Shown here piece after piece: positions 19,612-28,170 of a stretch of 64,000 bases of DNA; within the stretch, counting starts at the first letter, position 1; each line of letters opens with the position of its first letter. The position numbers and the translations under genes are program-made. This DNA comes from Mitsuaria chitosanitabida ATCC BAA-476 = NBRC 102408. Its GTDB lineage: Bacteria > Pseudomonadota > Gammaproteobacteria > Burkholderiales > Burkholderiaceae_C. The notes below the pieces were generated by a model that saw only the letters and a list, made by a program, of their open reading frames with translations, had not been told where the DNA came from and made no database searches. The stretch is from contig NZ_BCYP01000018.1 in NCBI RefSeq assembly GCF_001598255.1, forward strand, positions 62,001 through 126,000. Direction: 5' to 3'.

Positions 19612-22314
19612 ATGGATCACCTTCCCGCCACCGCCGCGATGGCCCCGATTCGCGGCGCGATGGCCGCGCGCGTCCGGACCTTCGACTGGAGCGCCACCTC
19701 GCTGGGCCCCCTGGACCGCTGGCCCGCCTCGCTGCGCGCGGTGGTGGCCACGATGCTCGAATGCCAGCTGCCGATGTACCTGGCCTGGGGCGGGGACTTC
19801 GTCCAGATCTTCAACGACGCCTACCTGCCCATCCTCGGCTCCAAGGCCGAACCGGCGCTGGGCGGCCGCGCGCCCGACACCTGGGCCGAGATCTGGCCCA
19901 CCATCGGCCCGATGTGGCAGCAGGTGCTGAGCGGCGCGCCGGTGGGCTTCGACGACTTCAAGCTGACCATCGACCGCTTCGGCTATCCCGAGGACGTCTA
20001 TTTCAACTTCTCCTACAGCGCGGTGCGCGACGACGAGGGCCGCGCGGCAGGCGTGCTGGTGACCTTCGCCGAGACCACCGAGAAGGTGCTGATGTCGCGG
20101 CGTCTGGCCTTTCTCGACGCGTTGGCGCAGGGCACGCGCAAGCTGACCGATCCCGCGGAGGTGATGCGCTTCACCGCCGAGCACCTCGGCCGCTACCTCG
20201 GCGCCAGCCGCTGCGCCTATGCGACCGTGCGCGCCGATGAGGACACCTTCGACCTGATCGGCGACTACAACGAGGGCGTGTCCAGCATCGTCGGCACCTA
20301 CCGCTTCGGCGACTTCGGCCAGGAGGTGCTGCGGCTGATGCGCGCCGACCAGGCCTACGTCAACCACGACATCGATCGCGACCCCGTCACGGCCGGCACC
20401 GATCGCTCGGCCTACCAGCGCACCCGCATCCAGTCGGTCATCTGCGTGCCGCTGCACAAGGGCGGCCGCTTCGTCGCGGCGATGGCGGTGCATCAGCGCG
20501 AGGCGCGCCACTGGACCGACGACGAGGTCGCGCTGGTCAAGGTCGTCGTGGCCCGCTGCTGGGAAGCGCTGGAGCGCACGCGGGCCGAGTCCGCGCTGCG
20601 CGAGGAGGCCCGCACGCTCGAGATCCTGAACGGGACCGGGGCGACGCTGGCCGCCGAACTGGACATCGGCGCGCTGGTGCAGCGCGTCACCGACGCGGCC
20701 ACCGAGCTGACGGGCGCGCGCTTCGGCGCCTTCTTCTACAACGGCGTCGACGAGCAGGGCGAGGCCTATCTGCTGTACGCGCTGTCCGGTGCCGAGCGCA
20801 AGCATTTCGAGCGCCTGGGCCATCCGCGCCCGACGCCGCTGTTCGGTCCGACCTTCCGCGGCGAGCCCACCATCCGGCTGGACGACGTGAGCGCCGATCC
20901 GCGCTACGGGCAGTGGGCGCCGCACCACGGAAAGCCCGCCGGTCACCTGCCGGTGCGGAGCTATCTGGCGGTGCCGGTGATCAGCCGCTCGGGCGAGGTG
21001 CTGGGCGGGCTGTTCTTCGGGCACGAGGAGGTGGGCGTCTTCACCGAGCGCAGCGAGCGCCTGGCCGAGGGCATCGCGGGTCAGGCGGCGATCGCCATCG
21101 ACAACGCGCGGCTCTACACCGCGTCGCGCGAGGCGATGGTGGAGCGCACGCGGCTGCTGGAGAGCGAGCGCACCGCGCGGCTGGCCGCCGAGCAGGCGGG
21201 CCTGGTCAAGGACGAGTTTCTTGCGACCCTGTCCCACGAGCTGCGCACGCCGCTGAGCGCGATCACCGGCTGGGTCCACATCCTGCGGCGCAAGCTGGGC
21301 GACGAGCAGCCCGAGCTGCGGCGCGGCATCGACGTCATCGAGCGCAGTGCGAAGGCGCAGGCGCAGCTGATCGAGGACCTGCTCGACATGAGCCGGATCA
21401 CCACCGGCAAGCTCAGCCTGGAAGTGGCCCCGGTCGCGGCGGCGAGCTTCACGCTGGCGGCGGTCGAGCTGCTGGCGCCGGCGGCGGAGCGTGCGGGCGT
21501 GCGTCTGGACACCGAGGTCACGGTGGACGCGGGCACGACCGTGATGGGCGACGCCGCGCGACTGCAGCAGGTGGTGGCGAACCTGATCTCCAACGCCATC
21601 AAGTTCACACCGCGCGGCGGCGAGGTGCGGGTGCTGCTGCGGGGCGACGACCAGCATGCGGACCTCATCGTCGAGGACACCGGCATCGGCATTCCGCGGG
21701 ACTTCCTGCCCTTCGTGTTCGAGCGCTTCCGCCAGGCCGACGGCTCGATGGCGCGACGGCATGGCGGCCTGGGGCTGGGGTTGTCCATCGTGCGCAACCT
21801 GGTCGAGCTGCACGGCGGCGAAGTACGCGCCGAGAGCGACGGCGAGGGCCGCGGCGCCCGCTTCACGGTGACGCTGCCGGTGATCGGCGCGCGGGATTTC
21901 GCGAGCGCCTCGCCGGAGGCGGGGGCGACGGATCGGATCTCGCTGGCCGGCGCGCGCATCCTGGTCGTCGACGACGACGAGTCGGTGCGCGAGATGGTCG
22001 CGCGGGCGCTGGAGCTGCAGGGCGCGCGGGTCGTCGAGGCCCGCAGCGGCGCGCAGGCGCTGGCGCTGCTGGCCGATGCGGACGTGAACCTGTTGATCTC
22101 CGACCTGGGCATGCCGGAGATGACCGGCTACGAGCTGATTGCGCGGACGCGCGTCCTGCCCGCGAGACGGGCGCTGAGGGCCATCGCGCTGACGGCCTTC
22201 GCCGGCGAGAGCGATCGGCGCCGGGCCATGGACGCGGGCTTCGAGGCCCACTTCAGGAAGCCCGTGGATTTCTCGGCGCTGGTGCGCGCGATCCAGGAGA
22301 TGGGGCTGTCCTGA
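19612..22314 (+). CDS. Hybrid sensor histidine kinase (PAS-GAF-GAF-HisKA-ATPase-receiver)
   Basis: A soluble 900-residue hybrid kinase. A PAS-like domain (about 30-165, beginning with the FDWSATSLGPLDRWPASLR motif typical of this kinase group) is followed by two GAF domains (about 170-325 and 340-510). Next come HisKA with LSHELRTPLSAITGW, an ATPase domain with the N box NLISNAIKFTPRGG and G boxes, and a C-terminal receiver (about 780-898) with phospho-Asp in SDLGMPEMTGYE. It lacks membrane segments. A single-domain response regulator is encoded convergently just downstream and may be its partner; that link is inference. Confidence 0.95.
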   Translation: MDHLPATAAMAPIRGAMAARVRTFDWSATSLGPLDRWPASLRAVVATMLECQLPMYLAWGGDFVQIFNDAYLPILGSKAEPALGGRAPDTWAEIWPTIGPMWQQVLSGAPVGFDDFKLTIDRFGYPEDVYFNFSYSAVRDDEGRAAGVLVTFAETTEKVLMSRRLAFLDALAQGTRKLTDPAEVMRFTAEHLGRYLGASRCAYATVRADEDTFDLIGDYNEGVSSIVGTYRFGDFGQEVLRLMRADQAYVNHDIDRDPVTAGTDRSAYQRTRIQSVICVPLHKGGRFVAAMAVHQREARHWTDDEVALVKVVVARCWEALERTRAESALREEARTLEILNGTGATLAAELDIGALVQRVTDAATELTGARFGAFFYNGVDEQGEAYLLYALSGAERKHFERLGHPRPTPLFGPTFRGEPTIRLDDVSADPRYGQWAPHHGKPAGHLPVRSYLAVPVISRSGEVLGGLFFGHEEVGVFTERSERLAEGIAGQAAIAIDNARLYTASREAMVERTRLLESERTARLAAEQAGLVKDEFLATLSHELRTPLSAITGWVHILRRKLGDEQPELRRGIDVIERSAKAQAQLIEDLLDMSRITTGKLSLEVAPVAAASFTLAAVELLAPAAERAGVRLDTEVTVDAGTTVMGDAARLQQVVANLISNAIKFTPRGGEVRVLLRGDDQHADLIVEDTGIGIPRDFLPFVFERFRQADGSMARRHGGLGLGLSIVRNLVELHGGEVRAESDGEGRGARFTVTLPVIGARDFASASPEAGATDRISLAGARILVVDDDESVREMVARALELQGARVVEARSGAQALALLADADVNLLISDLGMPEMTGYELIARTRVLPARRALRAIALTAFAGESDRRRAMDAGFEAHFRKPVDFSALVRAIQEMGLS

Positions 22315-22326
22315 GACCGTGGGCGC

Positions 22327-22731
22327 TCAGGTGATCGATCGTCCGGTGCGGAGCTGCTCGACGTGCTTGCCGAGCGCGATCTCCCGCAGGTCGGCGATCA
22401 GGCGCTCCACGCCGTCGCCCTTGTCGTAGAAGCCGTTGGCGCCGCGGGCCTTGCAGTCGAAGGCGGCGGACTCGTAGGGACTGGCGCTCAGCACGAAGAT
22501 GTAGCCGGCGAAGCCCTGGGTGCGCAGTTGCTGCAGCACATCGATGCCGTGGGTCCCGTCACGCAGACCGAGGTCCAGCAGCACGGCGTCGGGCCGGCTG
22601 AGCGCGATGGTGGACAGGGCCTCGGCGGGGCTGCTCGCCTGGCCCACGACGGTGAGGAAGGGCTCCTCGCCCAATCGTTCCAGGATGGCCTCGCGCACGG
22701 TCAGCGAGTCCTCGACAACCACGATCTTCAT
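22327..22731 (-). CDS. Single-domain response regulator
   Basis: A 134-residue receiver with no output domain. Acidic pocket VVVEDS, phospho-acceptor Asp in LLDLGLRDG, the conserved Ser in LSASPYES, and a KGDGVERL stretch at the usual Lys. ATG 22731 is chosen because the receiver fold starts there. Such stand-alone receivers relay phosphoryl groups or bind target proteins. It converges on the large hybrid kinase gene, with 12 bases between the two stops. Confidence 0.92.
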   Translation of the reverse strand: MKIVVVEDSLTVREAILERLGEEPFLTVVGQASSPAEALSTIALSRPDAVLLDLGLRDGTHGIDVLQQLRTQGFAGYIFVLSASPYESAAFDCKARGANGFYDKGDGVERLIADLREIALGKHVEQLRTGRSIT

Positions 22732-22815
22732 CTCAACCCTCTCTGGCAACACCTGGCACGCGCCCCCCGGTGGGCGCCGTGGCCGGACATTCTGCATCGG
22801 CCGCCGTGCGTGTGC

Positions 22816-23412
22816 TCAGAGCGAGGGCATCCGGATTTCGGTGAGCTGCCAGGAGGCGAAGCCGCGCCGTTCGAGGACCAGGCCGGTGCGGCGGTCTTCG
22901 GGCTGACCGGCCTGGCGCGCGTAGAGGATGAAGGTGTCGACGCCCTGGCGCTCGGTCGACCAGATCGGCGCGCGGGAGGGCGCCGGCGCGGAGCCGGACG
23001 CGTCCGGGGTCTCGGGCGGCGGGCTGTCGTCGGACTCGCCGCCGCGGGCGGCGCTTCGGGGCATCAGGCGGCCCTCCTGCAGGATCCGCATGACCGCTTC
23101 GGGCCGGACGATCGCGTCGACCAGTCGGTCCGTCATGGCGGACGCGAACAGGGCACCGAGTGCCGCGCCGGCTTTGCCGACGTCGCTCCGCGGCATGCGC
23201 TCGGCCATCCGGCCGCCGATGGCGGCCGAGAGCTGCCCCTTGAGGCTGTCCCTCAGCCGGGGATAGTCGACGTGTTCACTGAACGCGTCCGCGTCGCCGG
23301 CCTTGGCCGCGGCGCGCAGCTGGTGGATCGCCAGGAACGGCGACCAGTACCAGTAGGCCGCGACGCCCAGCACGACAGCGATCGCGCCGATCTTCCAGGT
23401 CCTGGCTGCCAT
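22816..23412 (-). CDS. DUF2939 family membrane-anchored protein
   Basis: A 198-residue protein with one N-terminal membrane helix (IGAIAVVLGVAAYWYWSP) and a DUF2939-type soluble region: ALHQL-like AIHQLRAAAKAGDADAFSEHVDYPRLRDSLKGQL and a conserved C-terminal beta part (DTFILYARQAGQPEDRRTGL and FASWQLTEIRMP). A Pro/Ser/Glu-rich linker divides the two. DUF2939 proteins are of unknown function and widespread in proteobacteria. ATG 23412 is chosen at the start of the membrane anchor. No operon partner is evident. Confidence 0.85.
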   Translation of the reverse strand: MAARTWKIGAIAVVLGVAAYWYWSPFLAIHQLRAAAKAGDADAFSEHVDYPRLRDSLKGQLSAAIGGRMAERMPRSDVGKAGAALGALFASAMTDRLVDAIVRPEAVMRILQEGRLMPRSAARGGESDDSPPPETPDASGSAPAPSRAPIWSTERQGVDTFILYARQAGQPEDRRTGLVLERRGFASWQLTEIRMPSL

Positions 23413-23496
23413 GTCGTGCCCTTGAGGTGGGGAGAGGCGGCAGGGTAGCACTGGGTGGCGGGAGACACCGTTCGTACGGGCCCGAGGCGCGAGGAA

Positions 23497-24009
23497 CTAA
23501 GCCGCATGCAATGCACGCTCCGCGATCTGCTGCGCACGCGACACGGAAATGCCATGGACCTGATCGATCACCAACGGGTCGTCCTCTGGCGTTCCCCGGT
23601 GCAGCACCACCTTCGGCCGGTGGCCGCCAAGCTGGACGAGAACGTCGGCTGGACGTGAGCCCTCGTAGGGATAGATCGGAATGGCGTTGCAGACCCAGCC
23701 AAAGAACCCGTCACCGTCGACTGGCGCCTGGCAGGTCTCGACGTAGCGCTTGAAACTCTTCTCGCTCAGCGACACCCAGACCCCCCACAGGAAGGGATCA
23801 TCGACGCCGTGAATCGGCACCTCCAGAACCGCGCGAATGAAGTAGTCGGTGCCTTCTGCGTGGGTGATGGTGCAGAGATCGCTGTCAATCGTGCCCATGG
23901 CCTCGCGCTGCTCGTCTGACAGGCAGGCGTACTGATCCGGCATTCGATAGCCGATGCTCGGAGACCCTTCATGGATCTCACCGCAGCAAGTGCACTTGAA
24001 GGCGAACAT
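23497..24009 (-). CDS. DUF2199 domain protein
   Basis: A 170-residue soluble protein with the DUF2199 signature: N-terminal CTCCGEIHEG zinc-ribbon-like Cys pair, PDQYACLSDEQR, YFIRAVLEVPIHG and FLWGVWVSLSEKSF, then a Cys-containing half (FFGWVCNAIPIYP) and HRPKVVLHRGTPEDDPLVIDQVHGIS. Members often occur beside polymorphic toxins or as solitary accessory genes and are suspected immunity proteins, but this is not proven. It marks the left edge of a compositionally different patch running to about 27.5 kb. Confidence 0.88.
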   Translation of the reverse strand: MFAFKCTCCGEIHEGSPSIGYRMPDQYACLSDEQREAMGTIDSDLCTITHAEGTDYFIRAVLEVPIHGVDDPFLWGVWVSLSEKSFKRYVETCQAPVDGDGFFGWVCNAIPIYPYEGSRPADVLVQLGGHRPKVVLHRGTPEDDPLVIDQVHGISVSRAQQIAERALHAA

Positions 24010-24144
24010 GGTGGCGGGTGTGGCTCAACTGGATTGATGGGGATCGTCGACGATCCCTGTCCAAAATTTGAGCATAGGTCGGCATGCGCGAGGCGCGGTC
24101 GTCGCGACGAGGGTGCGGAGGGCATTGCTCCAGGAGGCAACCTG

Positions 24145-24465
24145 CTACTTCGACATCTCCGCCAGGCAAGCCCGCAGCAGCGATGCCCGACGAGGGCGAA
24201 AGCTGTCGCCTGTCGTCTCGGCCGTGGCGATGCGATCCACGCGGAACTTGCGGAACCCCTCCCTCAGGCAGCACCAGGCCATCAGGACCAGGGCATGGTC
24301 CACGTACACGATGGCCAAGGGACGCACGGTCCGCCGGCTGGATCGGCCCCGGCCGCCTACCGACGCCAGTTCGGTGAGCTGCCCTCGCAGACAATCGTAT
24401 GTAATCCCTATGCACTCGATTCCGAGTGCGGATGGGTGAAAAGCGAGATCAAGCGAACGGCACTG
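24145..24465 (-). pseudogene. Remnant of a WYL-domain (YafY-type) transcriptional regulator
   Basis: The frame reads TYDCLRGQLTELASVGG and then the WYL-family signature RRTVRPLAIVYVDHALVLMAWC followed by FRKFRVDRI and a short C-terminal tail. This is only the C-terminal third of the family. An in-frame TGA at 24466-24468 and no start codon with a ribosome-binding site close the upstream side; the helix-turn-helix half is gone. It is best read as a decapitated gene left by a rearrangement at the edge of the accessory patch. Confidence 0.7.
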
Positions 24466-24514
24466 TCACCTGGCTGAGGACCCTTATTGAAGGCAGCGGC
24501 GAGGCATTGTCTGC

Positions 24515-25411
24515 ATGTCACTGATGTCTGGATTCTTGAAATCTCGAAAGGGCAAGTGGCTTGCCCTTGCTCTGATTGCATTGCTCGGCGTCATCGCCAT
24601 TGGCTGGCGGATGAGCGAGGCGCCGGCAGACTCCCACGTTCTCGAGTCGAAGCACGACGATCCGTCGCTGGTCTCGACCACGCAAGCAACCCAGCCGGCG
24701 TCGGCTCAGACGTCGGCTTCGGGAAGCCCTCCGGTCGAGAGCGAGATGTTCCGACGATTCAACGAGTCAAGAAACTACCGGGAGTTCGTGTCCTTCGCCT
24801 TGGCGCATCCTGAATCCGGTGGTCGCTTCTATGCACTCGCCGCGGTCACCAGGTGCAGTCAAGCACGCGACCTGGTCGCCATGGTGGGTGGATTGCAGCT
24901 TGACGGGCTCCGTGCGCGTGCGCTGGAACGAGTCAGTTCGGTGCTGAATGCCTGCGATGGACTGGAGGATCAGTTTGGCGGCCGGTCCAACTTGAGCCGT
25001 TTGATCAGTGGAGGCGCCTCGCCACAACCTGGCGATCCGCTGCAGGACGCCGAGCGGCGGCTGACGAGGGAGAAGGATCCGGCACGTGCGCTGAGGTTGG
25101 CATCCGAGACCGGTGATCCACTCCTCCTGTCCACGGCCATCGAATCCCACGGTGCGCTGTTGGTCGCCCTCCGCCATCCGGAGGTCGTGGATGCCATTCC
25201 TCCGCGAACCGCGCACATGGCTGCGGTGGGCGTGGCGTGCGAAGTCGGCGGCTTCTGCGAGAGCAGCCTTTGGGCTCTTCGAACCTGCGTTCAACAAGGC
25301 TGCGACTCCTTTGACCTGCGCGCGCAGGCGCGCTCGAGCCTGTCAGTTGCGGAGCGGGGCCAGCTCGATCGCTTCGCCGCATTGATGCGTGAGGAGCTTC
25401 GGCGTCCTTGA
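24515..25411 (+). CDS. Membrane-anchored hypothetical protein, 298 aa
   Basis: One membrane helix near the N terminus (WLALALIALLGVIAIGWRM), a Ser/Thr/Gln-rich linker, and an alpha-helical periplasmic region with several Cys (VTRCSQA, VLNACDG, GVACEVGGFCESS, RTCVQQGCDS) that may form disulfides. This architecture is common in Xanthomonas and Burkholderiales hypothetical proteins found in variable loci. A start seven codons earlier or later is possible; MSLMSGF was taken because it precedes the anchor. No function is recognised. Confidence 0.75.
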   Translation: MSLMSGFLKSRKGKWLALALIALLGVIAIGWRMSEAPADSHVLESKHDDPSLVSTTQATQPASAQTSASGSPPVESEMFRRFNESRNYREFVSFALAHPESGGRFYALAAVTRCSQARDLVAMVGGLQLDGLRARALERVSSVLNACDGLEDQFGGRSNLSRLISGGASPQPGDPLQDAERRLTREKDPARALRLASETGDPLLLSTAIESHGALLVALRHPEVVDAIPPRTAHMAAVGVACEVGGFCESSLWALRTCVQQGCDSFDLRAQARSSLSVAERGQLDRFAALMREELRRP

Positions 25412-25527
25412 TAGGTATGGGCGCAGCACACGGCCGGGCTGCGGCCGGCGCGCCGGCTGACTTGAGGAACACGGCTTCCGTCCGCGTGCGAGCTGGATGC
25501 TTTGAGCGTGGTGAGATGGTGGAACGA

Positions 25528-25806
25528 TCAGGCGTTCGATGCGCCCTCGGACTGCCTGTTATGACCGCACGGAATGGCGACTCCGTTTTGCGTGACCTCG
25601 AAAGTCGATGCGTCGTTGCAGTACACCTGTGAAGAGTCGTCCCACGCCACAAGTTCAAACGACGGAGCGATTTCGTCGCCGAACGCAGTTACCTCCAAGG
25701 ATTCGCCCGGGAGCAACGTGTAGTCCGCGCCCCAGGGCTCGACAGCAATAACGTGTGGGACCGTCTTGCTGCTGTGAACTTGAAACTTGCTGCTACGAAG
25801 CGTCAT
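25528..25806 (-). CDS. Small hypothetical protein, 92 aa, immunity-like
   Basis: A compact beta-rich protein (HVIAVEPWGADYTLLPGESLEVTAFGDE, then FELVAWDDSSQVYCNDASTFEV and a GHNR motif near the end). The EPW...Y-L-PG-E pattern recurs in small soluble proteins found in variable gene clusters; I recall the pattern but not a named family. ATG 25806 is chosen because the upstream part of the open frame is Arg/Pro-rich and unlike protein. Base composition is lower in GC than the flanking core genes. Confidence 0.65.
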   Translation of the reverse strand: MTLRSSKFQVHSSKTVPHVIAVEPWGADYTLLPGESLEVTAFGDEIAPSFELVAWDDSSQVYCNDASTFEVTQNGVAIPCGHNRQSEGASNA

Positions 25807-26023
25807 GGTGACCGGTAGACGGTGAGGGACGGCAATGCAGACTCTAACCGGCGTTCCCCCGGCTCGGACGAAGGACTGCAATCGCCGCGGCCGCGGGTCC
25901 AAGCTGAGCGCGGACGCGAAACCGTCCAGGCTACATCGTGTACGAGGACGAGTTCCAGGTGGCAGCCGAGCCATTCCAAGAGACCGTCACGTAAGGCCGT
26001 GCGTTCGATAGTGGCGGGCAAGG

Positions 26024-26311
26024 TCAACGAACGCTTCCGCTGCGTTGCCGCCATGGCTTAGGCCATCTCTCGCGCATCATGGCAATGGCCGTTACCAACT
26101 CGTCATTGCCCTTCAACACGAGGCCCATGAAAGTCTCTTCTGTGGCTGCAACTGTCCCGCTCGGGAAACGGAGCTCAAAGACTTCCAACTCCTGGGAACC
26201 TGCCACGGACCAACTGCTTGCTCCGATTGAGCCACCAAGCACCCGGACCGAATCAAACAATCGACGACGAAGGTTGACGTCGAATTCAGCACCTAGGGTG
26301 AGTTCCAGCAT
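26024..26311 (-). CDS. Small hypothetical protein, 95 aa
   Basis: Starts MLELTLGAEFDVNLRRRLFD and continues with SSWSVAGSQELEVFELRF, TVAATEETFMGLVLKGNDELV. This is a plausible alpha/beta protein of a type common in small accessory genes, with a pattern of alternating hydrophobic strands. The upstream extension of the frame is dropped because it lacks protein-like features. It is encoded on the minus strand next to the 92-residue protein, but a stretch of about 220 bases between them holds nothing I can support. Confidence 0.6.
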   Translation of the reverse strand: MLELTLGAEFDVNLRRRLFDSVRVLGGSIGASSWSVAGSQELEVFELRFPSGTVAATEETFMGLVLKGNDELVTAIAMMRERWPKPWRQRSGSVR

Positions 26312-26428
26312 GAGACTTGGGTGTTGGCAGGTCGACGCATTCTGACCTGCGAAGGTCCGCTTCCGCCAGCGGAGGCGGATATGCAAGCTATCCTCCGAGT
26401 TCCCACTTGGAAGGACTCTTCAACCTCT

Positions 26429-26704
26429 ATGACCGCTTCTGCGCCAATGACGATCCGCTGTGGCGAGCACGAGGAACGAGTAGCCGCCGTGGTTTGCGGT
26501 CACATGCTGCGTGGCGAGCCGGCACCAGCCGGATTCGTCGAAAACTCCAGCGACCCTAACGACCTTCAGGCTTGGTGTTCCGCGTGCGAAGAGCTCTGGT
26601 TGCGCGAAGGCGAGATGACGGACGCGTTCCGAGATTTCAACCGCATGGCTGTGGTTTGTACTGCTTGCTACTCCGAAGCAAAATCTCGTCATTCATTGCC
26701 TTGA
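26429..26704 (+). CDS. Small Cys-rich protein with zinc-ribbon-like motifs, 91 aa
   Basis: Cys/His pairs are spaced as CGEH, VVCGHM, AWCSACEE and VVCTACYSEAKSR, enough for one or two zinc sites. The middle (AGFVENSSDPNDLQAWCSACEELWLREGEMT) is similar to small conserved proteins of unknown role that I have seen described only as hypothetical. Start ATG 26429 has a weak AAGGA upstream; ATG 26447 is also possible. The Cys pattern and length make a real gene likely. Confidence 0.7.
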   Translation: MTASAPMTIRCGEHEERVAAVVCGHMLRGEPAPAGFVENSSDPNDLQAWCSACEELWLREGEMTDAFRDFNRMAVVCTACYSEAKSRHSLP

Positions 26705-26811
26705 GCGGTCGTCGCCAGGCAAGGGAATTTCACCAGCTCAAGCCAGATTGCGCATGCTCCAATGCTCGATGGGCTTGCAAGGAATCGCGTGCCGCGCGAT
26801 TGTTTTCAGAG

Positions 26812-27267
26812 ATGCAGACAGTTGAACTCGTCCGGTGGCTTCCCGGCATGCAGAAGGTTTCTTGCACGCGAGCGCTTCAACACTATTGTGGGTTGCCCTT
26901 GTCGGTCGCCAAGGCCGTAACCGACGCGCTGCTTGAGAGCAAGTATCCAACTGTCGACGTTGAGTCTGCGGCATCCGCCCGACAGCTCATTCGCGCTCTT
27001 GCACCACTGCGTGTCGTAGCAAGGTTCGCCGAAGGACCAGACTACTTCCCACAAGAGCGTTTCAACCTCGGGTTTGAGCAAGTCGTGCAGTTCCTTCCCG
27101 CCGCCACCGCCATCAACTGCCGTGCGCTAGCTACACATGGTGAGTGGGAGCTTGCGCTGTCTGCGTGCTTGGCAGGTATACCGGCAAGCGTGGAACTGCC
27201 GCCAGCCGTTGAAGATTTACTTGGTGAGCTGGCCGCGGAGTTTGGCATGCTTCCGCCAAAGGCCTAG
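26812..27267 (+). CDS. L7/L12-like plus MafI-like hypothetical protein, 151 aa
   Basis: The N-terminal half (TVELVRWLPGMQKVSCTRALQHYCGLPLSVAKAVTD) resembles the ribosomal L7/L12 C-terminal/ClpS-like fold seen in several immunity-type proteins. The C-terminal half (THGEWELALSACLAGIPASVELPPAVEDLLGELAAEFGM) resembles the MafI-type immunity pattern (EY-GEWELAL...). Both resemblances are by eye and need profile searches. The ATG at MQTVELV was chosen where the recognisable fold begins. It sits in the low-GC patch with other small proteins and no toxin gene in view. Confidence 0.65.
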   Translation: MQTVELVRWLPGMQKVSCTRALQHYCGLPLSVAKAVTDALLESKYPTVDVESAASARQLIRALAPLRVVARFAEGPDYFPQERFNLGFEQVVQFLPAATAINCRALATHGEWELALSACLAGIPASVELPPAVEDLLGELAAEFGMLPPKA

Positions 27268-27389
27268 TCGGTAAGCGACGTCCGCTTCCGCTGCGAAGCA
27301 CCCACCCCGACATCAGATCTGCCGGCCGGTCGTTGGTAGATGCACGTAGCCCCGGCGCTTCTGGCGCTCTGGTGGCGCCGTGCGAAACG
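27268..27389. other. Non-coding-looking stretch in accessory patch
   Basis: The DNA after the MafI-like gene shows no convincing start, ribosome-binding site or conserved frame. It leads into the remnant described at 27390-27558. Composition is intermediate between the patch and the core. Confidence 0.4.
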
Positions 27390-27558
27390 CGCGCATGCTT
27401 CTTCGACGGCATTCCATTCGGCGACCTCAGATTTCTGATCGACACACTCGAATGAGCAACTCGCCCAGCGCTGGGGCCAGCGCATCCACCACGACGCCGT
27501 GGAGGCCGGGGGGCACTTTCGGCTGCCTGACTACCCCCTCAACCCGATCGCCGCATAG
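27390..27558 (+). pseudogene. Frameshifted 3' remnant of an unidentified gene
   Basis: One frame ends FFDGIPFGDLRFLIDTLE at a TGA at 27453-27455. A different frame one base on continues EQLAQRWGQRIHHDAVEA and RFLPDYPLN-like residues to a TAG at 27556-27558 with typical high-GC host codon use. Together they read as the C terminus of one protein with a single-base frameshift. The 5' part is missing. It overlaps the convergent GNAT gene end. I cannot name the family. Confidence 0.4.
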
Positions 27559-28109
27559 ACGCAGGTGTTGCGCGGCTCGCCGCTCGGCGTGACGCGCTCG
27601 TTGCGCAGCACGCCTTCCAGCTCGAGGCCGGCGGCCTCGCAGACGCTCCGGCTGCCCGCGTTGGCTTCGTCCGGAAAGGCTTCGACGCGCTTGGCGCCGA
27701 GCGACTCGAAGGCGTGGCGGACCAGCGCCGAGGCCGCCTCGCTCGCCAGTCCTTGTCGCTGTCGCCCGGATCGGCACCAGAAGCCGAGCTCGAACTTCGG
27801 GATCGACCAGTGGATGCCGTGCAGGCTGCACGCCGCCACCAGCGAGTCCCGTGAATCGAAGACCAGATAGACCAGCTCCGATCGCTTGAGGAAGGCCGCG
27901 GCGCTTTCCCTGCAGAAGGTCTCGGACGCCGCCACCGACGGCGGCGCCATGGCCCAGGGCAGCGACGCGGGCCAAGCCCGCAGCGCGTCGAGCGTCTCGA
28001 CGACGGCCTCATGCACGCGCACGCCATCACCCGGACGGGGCGGGCGAAGCAGCAAGCGGTCGGTGTGCAACTCGGCGGCGATCTCGCGCAGGATGGGATC
28101 GAGCGGCAT
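27531..28109 (-). CDS. GNAT family N-acetyltransferase
   Basis: A 192-residue acetyl-CoA-dependent acetyltransferase of the RimJ/RimL-like group. It opens with LHTDRLLLRPPRPGDGVRVHEAV, shows FELGFWCRSGRQRQGLASEA (acetyl-CoA pyrophosphate-binding R-Q-x-x-G-L-A loop) and closes with ANAGSRSVCEAAGLELEGVLRNE, the usual NxxSxxVxxxxGF region. Substrate could be a ribosomal N terminus, a small amine or an antibiotic; the sequence does not decide. It is monocistronic, on the minus strand. Confidence 0.92.
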   Translation of the reverse strand: MPLDPILREIAAELHTDRLLLRPPRPGDGVRVHEAVVETLDALRAWPASLPWAMAPPSVAASETFCRESAAAFLKRSELVYLVFDSRDSLVAACSLHGIHWSIPKFELGFWCRSGRQRQGLASEAASALVRHAFESLGAKRVEAFPDEANAGSRSVCEAAGLELEGVLRNERVTPSGEPRNTCVYAAIGLRG

Positions 28110-28170
28110 GGCGGGTTCTGGCGGTAGGCAGCGCAGGAGGGGCGATGGAGCGGCCCAGTCTAGCGACCTG

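Noticed and set aside
25803-26054. 83-aa open frame on the minus strand between two small accessory genes
   Set aside because: It overlaps both neighbours, ends in Arg/Pro-rich residues and shows no ribosome-binding site or recognisable pattern.
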